41,764 nucleotides of DNA from Bacteroidales bacterium (GTDB taxonomy: Bacteria > Bacteroidota > Bacteroidia > Bacteroidales > UBA932), in NCBI GenBank assembly GCA_017446775.1, contig JAFSQE010000003.1, positions 1 through 41,764 of the forward strand, in the 5' to 3' direction. The notes under the pieces are model-generated. The model saw only the letters and a program-made list of their open reading frames with translations. It made no database searches and was not told the origin of the DNA. The position numbers and the translations under genes were made by a program. This document shows, piece after piece, positions 22,577 to 33,700 of the stretch. Positions within the stretch are counted from its first letter, which is position 1. Each line of letters begins with the position of its first letter.

Positions 22577-24871
22577 ATGAAACTCTCCGGTCACTTAACT
22601 TTGGCAGTCGTCACGCTGTGTGTGATGCTTGCAGCCTTTGCCTGCACACCAGAAGAAGACGGGCAGCAGAAGATTACGGCCCTGGAGGTCGATCCTGGCA
22701 CCGTATCGTTGACAGAGGGGGAGAAACTCTCCCTGAAGGTTAATGTAACCCCGTCAGACGCCCATTATCTCTACGTGACATGGTCTTCCAGCAACGAGTC
22801 GGTGGCCAAAATCAACAAGGCGGGCACGCTCAAGGCCATTGCCCCGGGCAGCGCTACCATCACTGCCGCGCTGGACGGTGTTACGGGAACCTGCAGCGTG
22901 ACTGTGGCAGAGAATGTCACACCCGTGAGCGGAATCCACCTGGGCAGCCCCTCCATAACCATGGGTATAGGCTCCACTGAAACCCTTATCGCCACAATAG
23001 AGCCGGCCGAGGCGGTGAACAGGGAGGTTATATGGACATCTTCAGACGAATCGGTTGCCACCGTCAGCGGCGGTGTCGTTACCGCCATCGGCGACGGAGA
23101 GTGCGACATAACTGCCACCAGCGCCGACGGCGGCTTTAGAGATGTATGCCACGTGATAGTTCGCGCAATCCCCGTGGAGTCACTCTTGTTCTCAAATGGC
23201 AGCGACCTCACCATAGTCGCCGACGGCGGCAGCACATACACCCTGATAGTGAAATATACTCCGGAGAATACTTCCGACCGCGATCTGGTATGGACATCCT
23301 CCGACGAGAGCCTTGCCACCATAAGCCAGAGTGCCGCCGGGCAGGCCATAGTGAACTTTGCCCAGGATAAGGCCGGGGTGGTGAAAGTTACCGCCGCTGC
23401 AGGTAATCCTGAGCGATGCGCGGTGCAGCAGTTCTTTGTCAAGGGCGCCGAGCCGCTGGTTATCCGGCCGGACGGTATTCTGTATGCCGGCCGCAAGGCC
23501 ACCTGGAGCTTCAATACCGCCGCCTACGGCGAAGCTACCGATATCAAGTGGATAGCGGGCGGAAAGCAGTACGAAGGGGCAAGCGTGGCCTTTGCCGCCA
23601 CCGATGGGGGCGAGAGTACCGTGAGCGTATCGGCCAATTACGGCGGAGAGCAGATAACCTTTGCAGAGGAGTTCGAGGCACAGGAGTGGCTGGTTAACAT
23701 AGCCCTGAACGGAACCAATCCCCGCAACACCTATCCCGTGTTCAACAAACAGGCGACCCGGGCCTACTTCGTGACCCGCCAGCCCCGCCGCCTGTACGAG
23801 CTTAACCTCGAGGATGGCACCCTGGGCTGGATGTTCGCCATGGAGGCGGAGAAGCAGGACAATGGAGGCGACATCTGCGTCAACCCCGTAAGCGGAGATA
23901 TCTACTGTTCCAACCAGACCAGGATATTCTGCCTGGCTGCCGACGGAAGTGTCAGGTGGGAAATTCCGGTGCCGGAAGGCAGAACTCCCTCTGCGTTCTC
24001 TGGCTGCGGTCCCGGCCTGAGCAACGACTGCACGGTGCTGTTCGCTTCGCTTACAGATAAACGGTTCATCGCCGTGAAAGCTGACTCCGGAGAGATTCTC
24101 GATTCCTTTGCCATCAATCACGACCATTTCCAGTTTGCAGTTTATGGCGACAACGAGATAGTCTACCACTCCAATTCTGCAGATGGCGTCGGGGCTATAG
24201 GTTTCGTAAAGTTCAGCGGCGGACGCTTTGGACAAATCACCAGGATTGACTCCCCCAGCAAGGACGGCACCGACATCACCACCCCCGCAATCAACCGTGG
24301 CCAGACCCGGTGCTGGTTCCCATGCGCCGCCGGAGTGATGGTGGAGGTGGACCTTACCGCCAAAAAAGTCACCGCATCGCCCAAGATCGGCGACGGTTAC
24401 AACATGCAACCCTGCCTCACCCCGGACGGTAACTGGATGTACTTCGCCTCGCAGGTAAACAGTACGGTGTGCAGGATAGATCCCGGCACCATTTCCGGCT
24501 CCCCCGTGCCGTTTGTGGATTACTCCGGCAGCTCTTCCAGTATGCTCAACTTCACCTCTGTGGCCTGCGATACAGAGGGCAACGCCTATTTCTTCATAAG
24601 GGAAGACGGTGCCGGCAACAACACGTTCTTCCGCATCAGTGCCGCCGGCGAACGGTTCGTACCGGAGGTTATAGCCACCATCGGCAAACAGAACGACTTC
24701 CCCCAGGGCTTCTTTAACTTTGGCGGAGGCTGTCTGATTGGCGGTGGCGGAAGCAGCACCGTCAACCGCCTGCTGGTGCGTTGCGTGGATGCGGAGCGGG
24801 CAAAGGGCTGGTCGGGCCCCGGCGGCGACCTCTGTGCAACCAAAAATGCCAACATAGCCTATGGTGATTAA
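22577..24871 (+). CDS. Lipoprotein with Big2-type Ig domains and a beta-propeller
   Basis: The protein has about 764 residues. The start at 22577 is favoured by AAAGGAG 7 bases upstream; 22571 and 22553 are in-frame alternatives. The lipid Cys is in AAFACTP. Two Big2-type bacterial Ig-like domains (ITALEVDPGTVSLTEGE and VSGIHLGSPSITMGIG, each with a V-x-W-x-S-S-(N/D)ES-V-A core) and a third, more divergent one follow to residue about 290. From about 380 on is a PQQ-like/seven-bladed-type beta-propeller (blades such as NGGDICVNPVSGDIYC). Likely a surface glycan-binding protein of the PUL. Its end overlaps the next gene by 11 bases. Confidence 0.78.
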   Translation: MKLSGHLTLAVVTLCVMLAAFACTPEEDGQQKITALEVDPGTVSLTEGEKLSLKVNVTPSDAHYLYVTWSSSNESVAKINKAGTLKAIAPGSATITAALDGVTGTCSVTVAENVTPVSGIHLGSPSITMGIGSTETLIATIEPAEAVNREVIWTSSDESVATVSGGVVTAIGDGECDITATSADGGFRDVCHVIVRAIPVESLLFSNGSDLTIVADGGSTYTLIVKYTPENTSDRDLVWTSSDESLATISQSAAGQAIVNFAQDKAGVVKVTAAAGNPERCAVQQFFVKGAEPLVIRPDGILYAGRKATWSFNTAAYGEATDIKWIAGGKQYEGASVAFAATDGGESTVSVSANYGGEQITFAEEFEAQEWLVNIALNGTNPRNTYPVFNKQATRAYFVTRQPRRLYELNLEDGTLGWMFAMEAEKQDNGGDICVNPVSGDIYCSNQTRIFCLAADGSVRWEIPVPEGRTPSAFSGCGPGLSNDCTVLFASLTDKRFIAVKADSGEILDSFAINHDHFQFAVYGDNEIVYHSNSADGVGAIGFVKFSGGRFGQITRIDSPSKDGTDITTPAINRGQTRCWFPCAAGVMVEVDLTAKKVTASPKIGDGYNMQPCLTPDGNWMYFASQVNSTVCRIDPGTISGSPVPFVDYSGSSSSMLNFTSVACDTEGNAYFFIREDGAGNNTFFRISAAGERFVPEVIATIGKQNDFPQGFFNFGGGCLIGGGGSSTVNRLLVRCVDAERAKGWSGPGGDLCATKNANIAYGD

Positions 24872-26099
24872 AAGGATATATAACAGGTTTTTAATGGCAG
24901 TTGCCGCCTCGCTGCTAATGTCCACCGTGACCGCAAAGGCCCAGTATATCTGGGCTGCTGCCAGCAACGAGACCCTGTACAATGAAATGCTCTCTTACCT
25001 GAAGACATTCCAGACCGACCTTGTGGGAGAACAGGCCTATTATATGGCCCAAAACCTGGTGGTGGAGCTGGAGGCGGCCCACAAAAGCGACCCATACATA
25101 TGGATGACGCAGATGCACAACTTCTGCAACAAGCTGGAAGCGATCTATCCCCCTTCGCTAAGTCATCCCAAAGTCTCCAGGGCCTATGAAGACCGATACG
25201 ACAAGCTGCGCCGGGGCATCACCCGTCTGCGCGACTTCCCGATGCACGAGGTGACGATCTCTTACGAGACACCGCCCCCCGCAAGCGGCCAGGCAGAGGC
25301 CTTTACCGCCGCCAACAGACAGTGGCTGCATAACAAGCGGGAGGAGTTCTTTAGGTCCCTGCGGGGCCCCCGCCCGAGCGCAGATGAGCTCCAGATTGCA
25401 AAGTTATACAGCTCGGGAGTCGTGCTCCGTACCAAAGACGCCTGCATAGGCATAGATATCTGCTACGGGGAGGGTCTTTACGACGCGCTTTACAAAGAAG
25501 AACTGGCCGATATGCTGGATGTGCTTTATGTGACGCATGCCCACGGCGACCACTATGACCTGGAGTTATTCAGGATGATGATGGCCAGGGGCAAGCCGGT
25601 TGTGGGACCGTTCACTATGGAAGAGCGGTACTTTTCCAAGGATGTCGGCGACAAGCATTTCTGGCGCGACAGCCAGCTGGAACCGCAACTGATAGGCGGA
25701 GTGGCGACCACCCAGGCCTATATGTCGGGCCAGGGCGACGAACCCTGCCTGCTCTATCTTATCCAGATAGGCGACTGGCGCATAGTGCACGTAGGTGATA
25801 ATTCCCACCACGAAAACGAGGAGCTGATTTATCCTCTCTTCCCCAAGGCGGACGTGGTTTTTGCCCCGGTGTTCCAAGGCGTGGTGTATCTGTTCAACAG
25901 CACGCTGGCGGCTCCCAATCCGGGCAACATAGAGCAGGTATACGTGAATATCCACGAAAACGAGTGGCATCACGAAATCCACGGCCGTATCTCCTATGAG
26001 TACCTTTACAATCACAACGGCGCGTTGAATAATACCGGCCGGAAGTATCCTTCGGTTGTGATAATGGATAACGGTGAGCACATAACTCTGTATAAATAA
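24861..26099 (+). CDS. Exported metallo-beta-lactamase-fold hydrolase
   Basis: The 412-residue protein has a Sec signal (cleavage near AKA-Q, residue 27) and an alpha-helical domain of about 160 residues. An MBL domain follows with the metal motif THAHGDHYD (H226, H228, D230, H231), a later VGDNSHH and a C-terminal histidine-rich NEWHHEIHG. The enzyme class is hydrolytic or redox on unknown substrates. The helical N-terminal extension is unusual for the family. Its presence between glycan-binding lipoproteins suggests action on a non-glycosidic bond (ester, lactone or phosphodiester), which is inference only. Confidence 0.8.
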   Translation: MVIKRIYNRFLMAVAASLLMSTVTAKAQYIWAAASNETLYNEMLSYLKTFQTDLVGEQAYYMAQNLVVELEAAHKSDPYIWMTQMHNFCNKLEAIYPPSLSHPKVSRAYEDRYDKLRRGITRLRDFPMHEVTISYETPPPASGQAEAFTAANRQWLHNKREEFFRSLRGPRPSADELQIAKLYSSGVVLRTKDACIGIDICYGEGLYDALYKEELADMLDVLYVTHAHGDHYDLELFRMMMARGKPVVGPFTMEERYFSKDVGDKHFWRDSQLEPQLIGGVATTQAYMSGQGDEPCLLYLIQIGDWRIVHVGDNSHHENEELIYPLFPKADVVFAPVFQGVVYLFNSTLAAPNPGNIEQVYVNIHENEWHHEIHGRISYEYLYNHNGALNNTGRKYPSVVIMDNGEHITLYK

Positions 26100-26106
26100 G
26101 CCGGAT

Positions 26107-26985
26107 ATGAAATCATACCACATATTTGCAACAATCCTTGCGGCGGCTCTTGCAACTGCCTGCAACGGAATCGGAGAGAACGACGGCAAAAAGACCGGCG
26201 GCCAGATGTGGGTTCATGAAAAACCTCAGGTGGCTATGGTCGAGATCAGCAGCGGAGACAACGTGATAGAGACATACGAATATACCTACGATGAACAGGG
26301 GAGGATGCTGACCCTGGTCAGGACCGACCATCTGTCCAATGTCGTTATGCTGGATCTTTCGTACACATATCCCGGCGAAAACCAGATGAAGGTGCAGGGG
26401 ACCTTTTTCCCCATAAAGACCAATCGGTATATCGACGTATCCTGCAATCCCGACTCCGGCACAATCTCCTACACCGGCAGCTGGAGCGGCGCATGGAGTT
26501 ATACCACTACCGTAGGCTCTTCCGGAGTCATTTCGTCTACTGTCTGCCAGAGTAACTTCGCATCATCAGAGGGATATTACACCTCCAACATGGATTACAG
26601 CGAACTTTATACAGTCGCAGAGGGTACCGTTACGGAATCGGTCATAGGCACCGGGATAAACGCAAAGAGCAGCAAATCCACCCGGACGGCCAATTCCTCG
26701 ACCCTGAAAACCATCTATTCGAAAGGGGATCAGGCCGACCGCCAGAACTTTGCGGCCTATCTCATGCCAGACTATTTCCCCGTATGGATTGCCTCCGGAT
26801 TACCCGGCAACAAGACCCTCATCACAGGTATCAGCAGTTTTACCGGTACCATCCAGGCGCCCGAAACCACTGCGTTGGAGTATTCTTTCAATGCTGCAGG
26901 AAATATCGACTCCGTCGTCCGCACCGACCGTAACGGCAGCGAGACGGTGTTGACACGGACATATAAGTTCTTCTACAAGGAGTAA
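26107..26985 (+). CDS. Lipoprotein of unknown function (DUF4595-like)
   Basis: The 292-residue lipoprotein (LATACNG, Cys19) is beta-rich and Ser/Thr-rich. YEYTYDEQGRML near residue 60 and LEYSFNAAGNIDSV near the end resemble the Y-x-Y-D-x-x-G-R strands of DUF4595/RHS-like proteins common in Bacteroidales. It sits 7 bases after the MBL gene and 1 base before the next gene. Probably an outer-membrane PUL accessory protein. Confidence 0.65.
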   Translation: MKSYHIFATILAAALATACNGIGENDGKKTGGQMWVHEKPQVAMVEISSGDNVIETYEYTYDEQGRMLTLVRTDHLSNVVMLDLSYTYPGENQMKVQGTFFPIKTNRYIDVSCNPDSGTISYTGSWSGAWSYTTTVGSSGVISSTVCQSNFASSEGYYTSNMDYSELYTVAEGTVTESVIGTGINAKSSKSTRTANSSTLKTIYSKGDQADRQNFAAYLMPDYFPVWIASGLPGNKTLITGISSFTGTIQAPETTALEYSFNAAGNIDSVVRTDRNGSETVLTRTYKFFYKE

Positions 26986-26986
26986 A

Positions 26987-28876
26987 ATGAAAATACTTAA
27001 AACGACATTCTTCGCCGTCCTGGCCCTCCCGCTGCTCCTCTGCTGCGAGAAGGACAAGCCGCACAGCGTCTTCTGGGGCGGGGTAGAAGAGATGGAAATG
27101 CCATCGGAACAGAAGCCGGATGCCCCGGGCATTCCCGAATCTGCGCCCGATGCGGTGGAGTACTCTTCACTGCACGATCAGCTTCACAACGCCGGCCAGT
27201 TCTTTATCCCGGAGAGCGACCTGCAGCCCGAGGTGTTCTGGTATATGACCTATACCGACTATCCCCACCGGGACGAGCCCAACAGCAACGGCGACGTGAA
27301 CAGCGGTCTGCAGAACTACCTGCTGATGCAGTCGGTGGCAGGGCTGGTGAATCGCGCCTGCGCACAGGGGAAGACCAGCGTCGGGATTTGGACAGAACAG
27401 AGCGGGACGGGCTATGATATGGAGCGGGCCGATTTTGGCCGTCAGATTCCAAACCACCAGAGCGCGGTGGACCTGGCCACCAAGACATACGGAAAGGTGG
27501 ACGGGTATGACGTTACGGTGCGCACACTCTTCTCCGGCTATGTGCTCACCGACCTTATGAACAACCCGGAAAGTGCCATCGCCGCCACGGTTGCCAGCCA
27601 TGTGTATAACGCCATCATAGTGGATGTGCGCGACGAGGAGTTCTTTATCCGCAGCGGCTATACCAAAAAGTACGATTGTACCAGGATGTCCACCAGGGAT
27701 GCCTGGGATGCATTCAAGGACAAGTGCGATAACTCTGCCCTGGTGCTGATGCCGGTGAATACGGGCGAGAATCGCGACTTCGTGATCCAGAACGGGCTGT
27801 TCCTTGTGAATCTCAACAAGAAATACAATACCACCGCGGGCGGGCAGAACCTCACCCTGTTAGAGGAGATACTGGAGTGGCTCAAGCCCCACAGCCAGGT
27901 AATCGGATGGGAGCAGGGGGTAGGCGAGCACGTCTTTGTAGAACCAATATCCAGGCACGGCCACTTGATGCTGGCTGCCGACTGGAGCTACAACATGGGG
28001 GTCACCTCCCGCCACTACAGCGACCGGCAGGGCGCCGCGCTTGCCAAGTCAATCAACCCCCGCACGATAGACTACAACGCCAAGGCCAACTACCTGGGCT
28101 TTTTCCTGACCGACGGAGACAACTACCAGTGGCTCATCACCGACAACTTTGTAACCAACTATTATTCGCAGCTCTCTGCAAAAGAGGTGAAAATGGCCTT
28201 CGAACTGGGGGGACAGTCGCTCACGCAGCTGGCTCCGACACGCCTGCAGTATATCCTCAGTCGCCAGCCGTCGGCAGAATGCACCATTATGGAGACCTTT
28301 GGCGGCGGATACTATTATGCGGACCTGTTCTCTACCGCAGGCAAGGCGGCCCAGGACAGGGATGCCGGCATAAAGTTGCTGGCAGAGCGCACCGCTGCCC
28401 ACATGCGTCAGCACGGCATCAAGGTGCTGCATGTGATGGCAGGCGATTTTACATCGGCCAAGGCCCGGCAGGTGCTGCAGGCCTTTGTGGATGCCAACGA
28501 TCAGCTGGAGGGCATCACCGCCGTGTGCCGCGACCCCTACGATGCCGCCCACGGCAAGGTTTTCTGGTTTACCAACAGGCAGGGGTACGACATCCCCTGC
28601 ATCACCGCCAGCTATAAGATGTGGTCCGGCTTCAACACACCGGAGAGTATGGCCAAAACAATCGTAAAGGAGAATCAGACAAGCCTGTCGTTCAACACCA
28701 TTGCGGTGCACGCCTGGAGCACGTGGAACGGACTTAAGGCCTCCGATGCCGTGGCCCAGTGTACGCAGAACCTCCCGGAGAATTTCAAGTGCATATCCAT
28801 GCAGGAACTCATCTGGCGGCTCCGTATGCAGGAGCGGCCGGAGCAGACTCTGCAATACCTTTCAACCATCAAATAA
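26987..28876 (+). CDS. GxGYxYP-family putative glycoside hydrolase, lipoprotein
   Basis: The 629-residue lipoprotein (PLLLCCEK) matches the GxGYxYP family of putative glycoside hydrolases. An N-terminal Rossmann-like part contains the region VRTLFSGYVLTDL. The C-terminal part has LTDGDNYQWL near residue 376 and the name-giving motif at 439-445, here GGGYYYA, so the final Pro is Ala. The family is typical of human-gut Bacteroidetes PULs; activity has not been established to my knowledge. It lies 1 base after the preceding gene. Confidence 0.8.
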   Translation: MKILKTTFFAVLALPLLLCCEKDKPHSVFWGGVEEMEMPSEQKPDAPGIPESAPDAVEYSSLHDQLHNAGQFFIPESDLQPEVFWYMTYTDYPHRDEPNSNGDVNSGLQNYLLMQSVAGLVNRACAQGKTSVGIWTEQSGTGYDMERADFGRQIPNHQSAVDLATKTYGKVDGYDVTVRTLFSGYVLTDLMNNPESAIAATVASHVYNAIIVDVRDEEFFIRSGYTKKYDCTRMSTRDAWDAFKDKCDNSALVLMPVNTGENRDFVIQNGLFLVNLNKKYNTTAGGQNLTLLEEILEWLKPHSQVIGWEQGVGEHVFVEPISRHGHLMLAADWSYNMGVTSRHYSDRQGAALAKSINPRTIDYNAKANYLGFFLTDGDNYQWLITDNFVTNYYSQLSAKEVKMAFELGGQSLTQLAPTRLQYILSRQPSAECTIMETFGGGYYYADLFSTAGKAAQDRDAGIKLLAERTAAHMRQHGIKVLHVMAGDFTSAKARQVLQAFVDANDQLEGITAVCRDPYDAAHGKVFWFTNRQGYDIPCITASYKMWSGFNTPESMAKTIVKENQTSLSFNTIAVHAWSTWNGLKASDAVAQCTQNLPENFKCISMQELIWRLRMQERPEQTLQYLSTIK

Positions 28877-28885
28877 GCGCCGCCT

Positions 28886-30721
28886 ATGAAAAATCATCTT
28901 TCTGTATTGTTGACCGCGGCGCTGGTGGTTATTGCGGCAGCCTGTGCGCAGGAGTCTTCCCGGGGATACTGGGACGACAGCAGCGTCGGCACCGCCACCG
29001 TCTCTGGCGTGGTCACCGATACCTTCGGGCAGTTTCTGGAGGATGTCGAGGTGTGCTTTATCGGGACAAACATGAAGCGGGAGGTGCGTCTGGAGACCTT
29101 CTCCGACTGGGACGGATCTTTCCGTAAGGAGAACGTCCCCTCCAACGCCCGCTACGTTACTTTTTCACTGCCCGGTTATGCCACTGTGGCCTATACCATA
29201 GACCCCAGGCGCTTTGCAAAAGGGGAGGAGATCGTGCTCAACCCCGTGCTGGAGTTCTCCAACGCGGTTATCCGCGGCCGGGTGCTGAGCGCTGTAGACG
29301 GCACTCCACTTTCCGGCGTGAGGGTAGACTGCGGGGTGCAGGCCTCCACCACCGATGCCGACGGCAACTTTGAGATAACTTCACTGACGCTCAAGGACTA
29401 CACCCTGACCTACACTATTGCCGACGGCTCCATCTACCGTCGTGAGATAGCAATGGACGACTTTGTCGACAGTGCCGTCATAATGCCGACCGTCCGCCTG
29501 GGAGGTGCCGATATCCTTCCCGGCATGAAGTGGCAGCAACTGGCCGACGCCCCGCTGTGGCTGGCCAACAACTACCGCGGCTCTACCGGCTTTAGCGGAA
29601 TCAACCACTGGTCGGTGGGCTATATGAGCTCCTTTCTGTGGTACGGCGACTACCGCTACGAAGCGGAAGGGTGCGCACTGGTCAACATTTTCGAAGAATA
29701 CGACAATCCCGACCCGGACCAGTTCATCTGCTATACCTACGGTCGCAAATTTATCGACGAGGGGAACAGGATTTTCAGCGTGAATACCCGTACCCACTAC
29801 GCCACCACGGCAGAACCTGCACACTTCGGCGTCAAGGTGCTCAACCTCACCGACGGTGCCACCACTATGGAGGATGCCGGACGGTACACCTACGCCGGCA
29901 GCGAATATTCCTCCTTCTCGTTCGACCTTGGCAAATTTGTGGGCAAAGAGGTGATTGTCGCCTTTGGCATCTACTGGACCGGGTACATGTACCATCAGGT
30001 GTCCCGCCGGTTCTGCTTTGCGCCGGCGGCGGTCAAGGGCGATGATGCCCTCCCGGGCACCCCCATTGCCGGAGCCGAGTGGCGCGGCTTTACCCGCGAA
30101 AACCTCACCAGTATGATGCCCAACCCCGGCACGGTGTTCTCCGGAAGCAACTTTACGCTTAACAACACCGACGGCGACCACGGCGCCCGCCGCGTACACA
30201 ACCCCGGCGGCGACCAGGGTTTCAGCCTGTGGACTGGTACCAACCACATGATGATGAGCTGGGCGCTGCAGTATATCAGCAAGGAGGTCGAGCCGGTAAA
30301 CGAGCAGGGCTACACCCTTAAAACCCGCTCGGGCGTCGACAGCGACTATTATACACCCGAGTCGTATATCTACAGCCGCTTCCACATCACCGGTGCCAAC
30401 GACCGCGTGCACCTGTACCTTCGCACCTTCTCCAGTGCCAATCCTACGGTGTTCAGGGTCACTGCGGTGCCGCTGGAAACCTGCCGGGCAGAGGCGCTGG
30501 CCCCCGTCTCCAACACCGCCGACACTGCGGTTCCCGCCTCTAACGGATGCTGGAGCTTTGTGCACGAACGGGGCAACGGCAACCCTGCCGAATATGCCGA
30601 ATTCGTATATGATTTGTCTGCCTATACCGGCGGGGATGTTGTCATCGCCGTGGGTATCCACAAGGGGAGCAGCAAGGCCGCAGAGCAGAAGCTTTGTTTC
30701 TGTAAAATCGAAATGGATTAA
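28886..30721 (+). CDS. Lipoprotein with two carboxypeptidase-regulatory-like domains and beta-sandwich
   Basis: The 611-residue lipoprotein (VIAAACAQ, Cys20). Residues about 35-115 (ATVSGVVTDTFGQFLEDVEV) and 130-200 (AVIRGRVLSAVDGTPLSGVRV) are carboxypeptidase-regulatory-like prealbumin folds. The rest is beta-rich with two similar halves: VSRRFCFAP near 375 and AEQKLCFCK at the end, each after an IAVGIH/IVAFGIYW strand, suggesting an internal duplication of a binding domain. Likely a surface glycan-binding or assembly protein preceding SusC. No catalytic motif seen. Confidence 0.72.
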   Translation: MKNHLSVLLTAALVVIAAACAQESSRGYWDDSSVGTATVSGVVTDTFGQFLEDVEVCFIGTNMKREVRLETFSDWDGSFRKENVPSNARYVTFSLPGYATVAYTIDPRRFAKGEEIVLNPVLEFSNAVIRGRVLSAVDGTPLSGVRVDCGVQASTTDADGNFEITSLTLKDYTLTYTIADGSIYRREIAMDDFVDSAVIMPTVRLGGADILPGMKWQQLADAPLWLANNYRGSTGFSGINHWSVGYMSSFLWYGDYRYEAEGCALVNIFEEYDNPDPDQFICYTYGRKFIDEGNRIFSVNTRTHYATTAEPAHFGVKVLNLTDGATTMEDAGRYTYAGSEYSSFSFDLGKFVGKEVIVAFGIYWTGYMYHQVSRRFCFAPAAVKGDDALPGTPIAGAEWRGFTRENLTSMMPNPGTVFSGSNFTLNNTDGDHGARRVHNPGGDQGFSLWTGTNHMMMSWALQYISKEVEPVNEQGYTLKTRSGVDSDYYTPESYIYSRFHITGANDRVHLYLRTFSSANPTVFRVTAVPLETCRAEALAPVSNTADTAVPASNGCWSFVHERGNGNPAEYAEFVYDLSAYTGGDVVIAVGIHKGSSKAAEQKLCFCKIEMD

Positions 30722-30736
30722 AGGGAGGATGAGAGA

Positions 30737-33700
30737 ATGAGACAGTTTTACAGAATGATATGCATCGCGTTTTGGCTGCTGGCATCAATCGCAGCTTACG
30801 CGCAGGCGCAGATTACCGTAAGCGGAGTCGTGACCGACACCCAGGGCGAACCTGTGGCAGGGGCCGGAGTGGTTATCAAGGGGACCCGCACCGGAACCAC
30901 TACCGACCTGGACGGCCGCTATACCATAAAGGCTGCTGCAAACGCCTCGCTGGAATTCTCATGCGTGGGACTTGCCACCCGGACGGTGGCAATAGGCGGC
31001 CAGACTAAACTCAATGTAGTACTGGAAGCCGACAGCAACTTTCTCGAGACCTCTGTGGTGGTGGGCTACGGGGCCCAGAAGAAGGGCTCCATCACCGGGG
31101 CTGTGGTGGCCGTGGGTGGCGAGGAGATGATACGCACCAAGACAGAGAATCCCCAGAATATGTTAACCGGCCGCGTCTCCGGCGTCCGCGTATGGCAGAA
31201 GACTGCCGAGCCGGGTCAGTATTCGGCATCGATGGATATCCGCGGTATGGGCGCTCCGCTGGTTGTCATCGACGGTGTGCCGCGCGACATGAGCGACTTC
31301 CAGCGCCTGGCACCGTCTGATATAGAGAACGTATCGGTGCTGAAGGATGCGGCTGCGGCCATCTACGGCTTGCGCGGCGGCAACGGTGTGATCCTGGTTA
31401 CAACCAAGGCCGGCAAGGCGGGCGAGACCAAGGTCAGCTACAACGGCAACTATACCATCCAGACCCCGGCCAGCCTGCCGCGCCAGATGGATGCGCTTAC
31501 ATCGATGCTGCTGGTGAACGAGGCGGCCCGTGGCGGCATAGAGGGCGGAGCGGGAGAGTTTACAGAAGATATCCTGGAACTCTACCGCAACGGCACCCGC
31601 ACGGGAACCGACTGGAACAGCCTGATAATCCAGGATATCGCTCCGCAGAGCAGCCACGACCTCTCTATCAGCGGCGGTACCGACAAGATGCAGTTCTACT
31701 TTGGTATGGGCTATTTTTACCAGGAGGGATTCTGGAAGAGCGGCGACACCAACTACAACAAGTATAACCTGCGCAGCAACATCACCGCAGAGATAGCCCG
31801 CGGCCTCAAGTTTGGCGCCAACATATCGGGTTATATAGAAGATTTGCACAATCCGCTGGACGACCCGGAACTGATTATCCGCTACTGGTGGAAGCAGAGC
31901 ACCATCTGGGACGCCTATGCCGACCCGGAGCAGACAATGCTCAACTATAAGGACCTGGAGCTTGATTGGAACAGCGTAGCCCGCATCTATTCCGACATCT
32001 CCGGCCACCGCACGACCCAGCGCAGGAACATCAACGCCAACCTCTCGCTAAGCTACGATTTCGGAACCCTGACCGATGTTCTCAAGGGCCTTACGGCAAA
32101 GGCTATGTACAGCTACGACTACCGCGTGTCAGAGAACGAGACATATCGCAAGGAGTATTACCAGTACGCGTACAACGAACTCACCGGGGAGTATGAGCAG
32201 AAGCTCTACGCGGCCTCCTCGCCCAGCCAGCTGACCCGTCAGGATACACACAACAGGGCGTGGGTGGCACAGGCGCTGCTTGCTTTCGACCGCACCTTTG
32301 ACAAACACCATGTAGGGGCGACCCTCGGCTGGGAAATCCAGAAGAAGTTTGGCAACGGTTTCAGAGCCTTCGGCGACCTGGCATTCTCGTCGCCATATTT
32401 CACGGCGCTGACGGTGGAGGGGCATCAGGTTAGCCAGGGCGACCTGTACGAATATGCCTACAATTCTGCCATCGGCCGTCTGAACTATAACTACGACGAA
32501 CGCTATCTGCTTGAAGGCCAGTTCCGCTACGATGGCAGCTCCCGCTTCTACGAAGGGCACCGCTGGGGCTTTTTCCCATCGGTTTCGGCCGGATGGCGCA
32601 TCAGCCGCGAACCGTGGTTCAAGGATGGCGCGCTGGGCTTTATCAACCAGCTCAAACTGCGTACAAGCTACGGTATCCTGGGCACCGACGGCAGCGACTA
32701 TGAGTGGGCTACCGGTTATACATATCCGGCCTCGACCCTTTCAAATAACGGTTATTACAATACCAATGCCCCGGTATATTATCTGGGCAGCTGGGTGATG
32801 CGTGCCGACCCCAAGGCTATGCCCAACGAGGAGATTACCTGGTACACGAACCGCACCTTTGACGCCGGCATCGACTTTGAGGCCTGGAATGGCCTGCTGG
32901 GCATCACCTTTGACTGGTTCTACCGCCACCGCAGCGGCCTGATGGCCCGCAACTCCTCCGATTTCCCCACCATCGTGGGTGCCACCGCTCCGTTGGAGAA
33001 CATCAACGACGACTGTCACTTTGGCTTTGAGACGGAACTCAGCCATGCCCGCACGGTGGGCGATTTCCACTACAGGGTCAAGTCCATGATGTCTATCACC
33101 CGCAACAAGTATCTCTCCTACGCCCAGAGCACCAAATATGCCAATTCCTACGACAACTGGCGCAACAACTCCATGAACAACCGCTACCAGGGGATCAAGT
33201 TCGGCTACGAGGTCGTGGGGCGTTATGAAGATTGGGAGGATATCTGGAGCTACGACCTTAACAAGGGCAACGGAATCAAGCCGGGCGACTTCAAGTACCT
33301 CGACTGGAACGGCGACGGTCAGTTCAACAGCCAGGACGCCCACCCGTTTACATATTCCGGCAGTCCCTGGCTCAACTATTCGCTCTCCATCGAGGGTGAT
33401 TGGAAGCGGCTGGACTTCAGCATCCTGATGCAGGGTGCGGCGCTGGGCAGCGTCAAGTTTGGCGAGCCGCAGCTCAGTATATGGGGACAGCACGGTGGCG
33501 GTATGCTGGAGCAGTTTGCCGACCGCTGGCATCCTGCTCAGGAGACCAACGACGTCTATGACCAGACCCTTACCTGGATTGCCGGCACTTACGCCTACGG
33601 CGGTGCCTCTGCCGACGAGAACAGCGACTTCAACGTGCAGCCCATCGACTACCTGCGCGTCAAGGCGGTTGAGGTGGGGTATACGCTCCCTATGCCGTCG

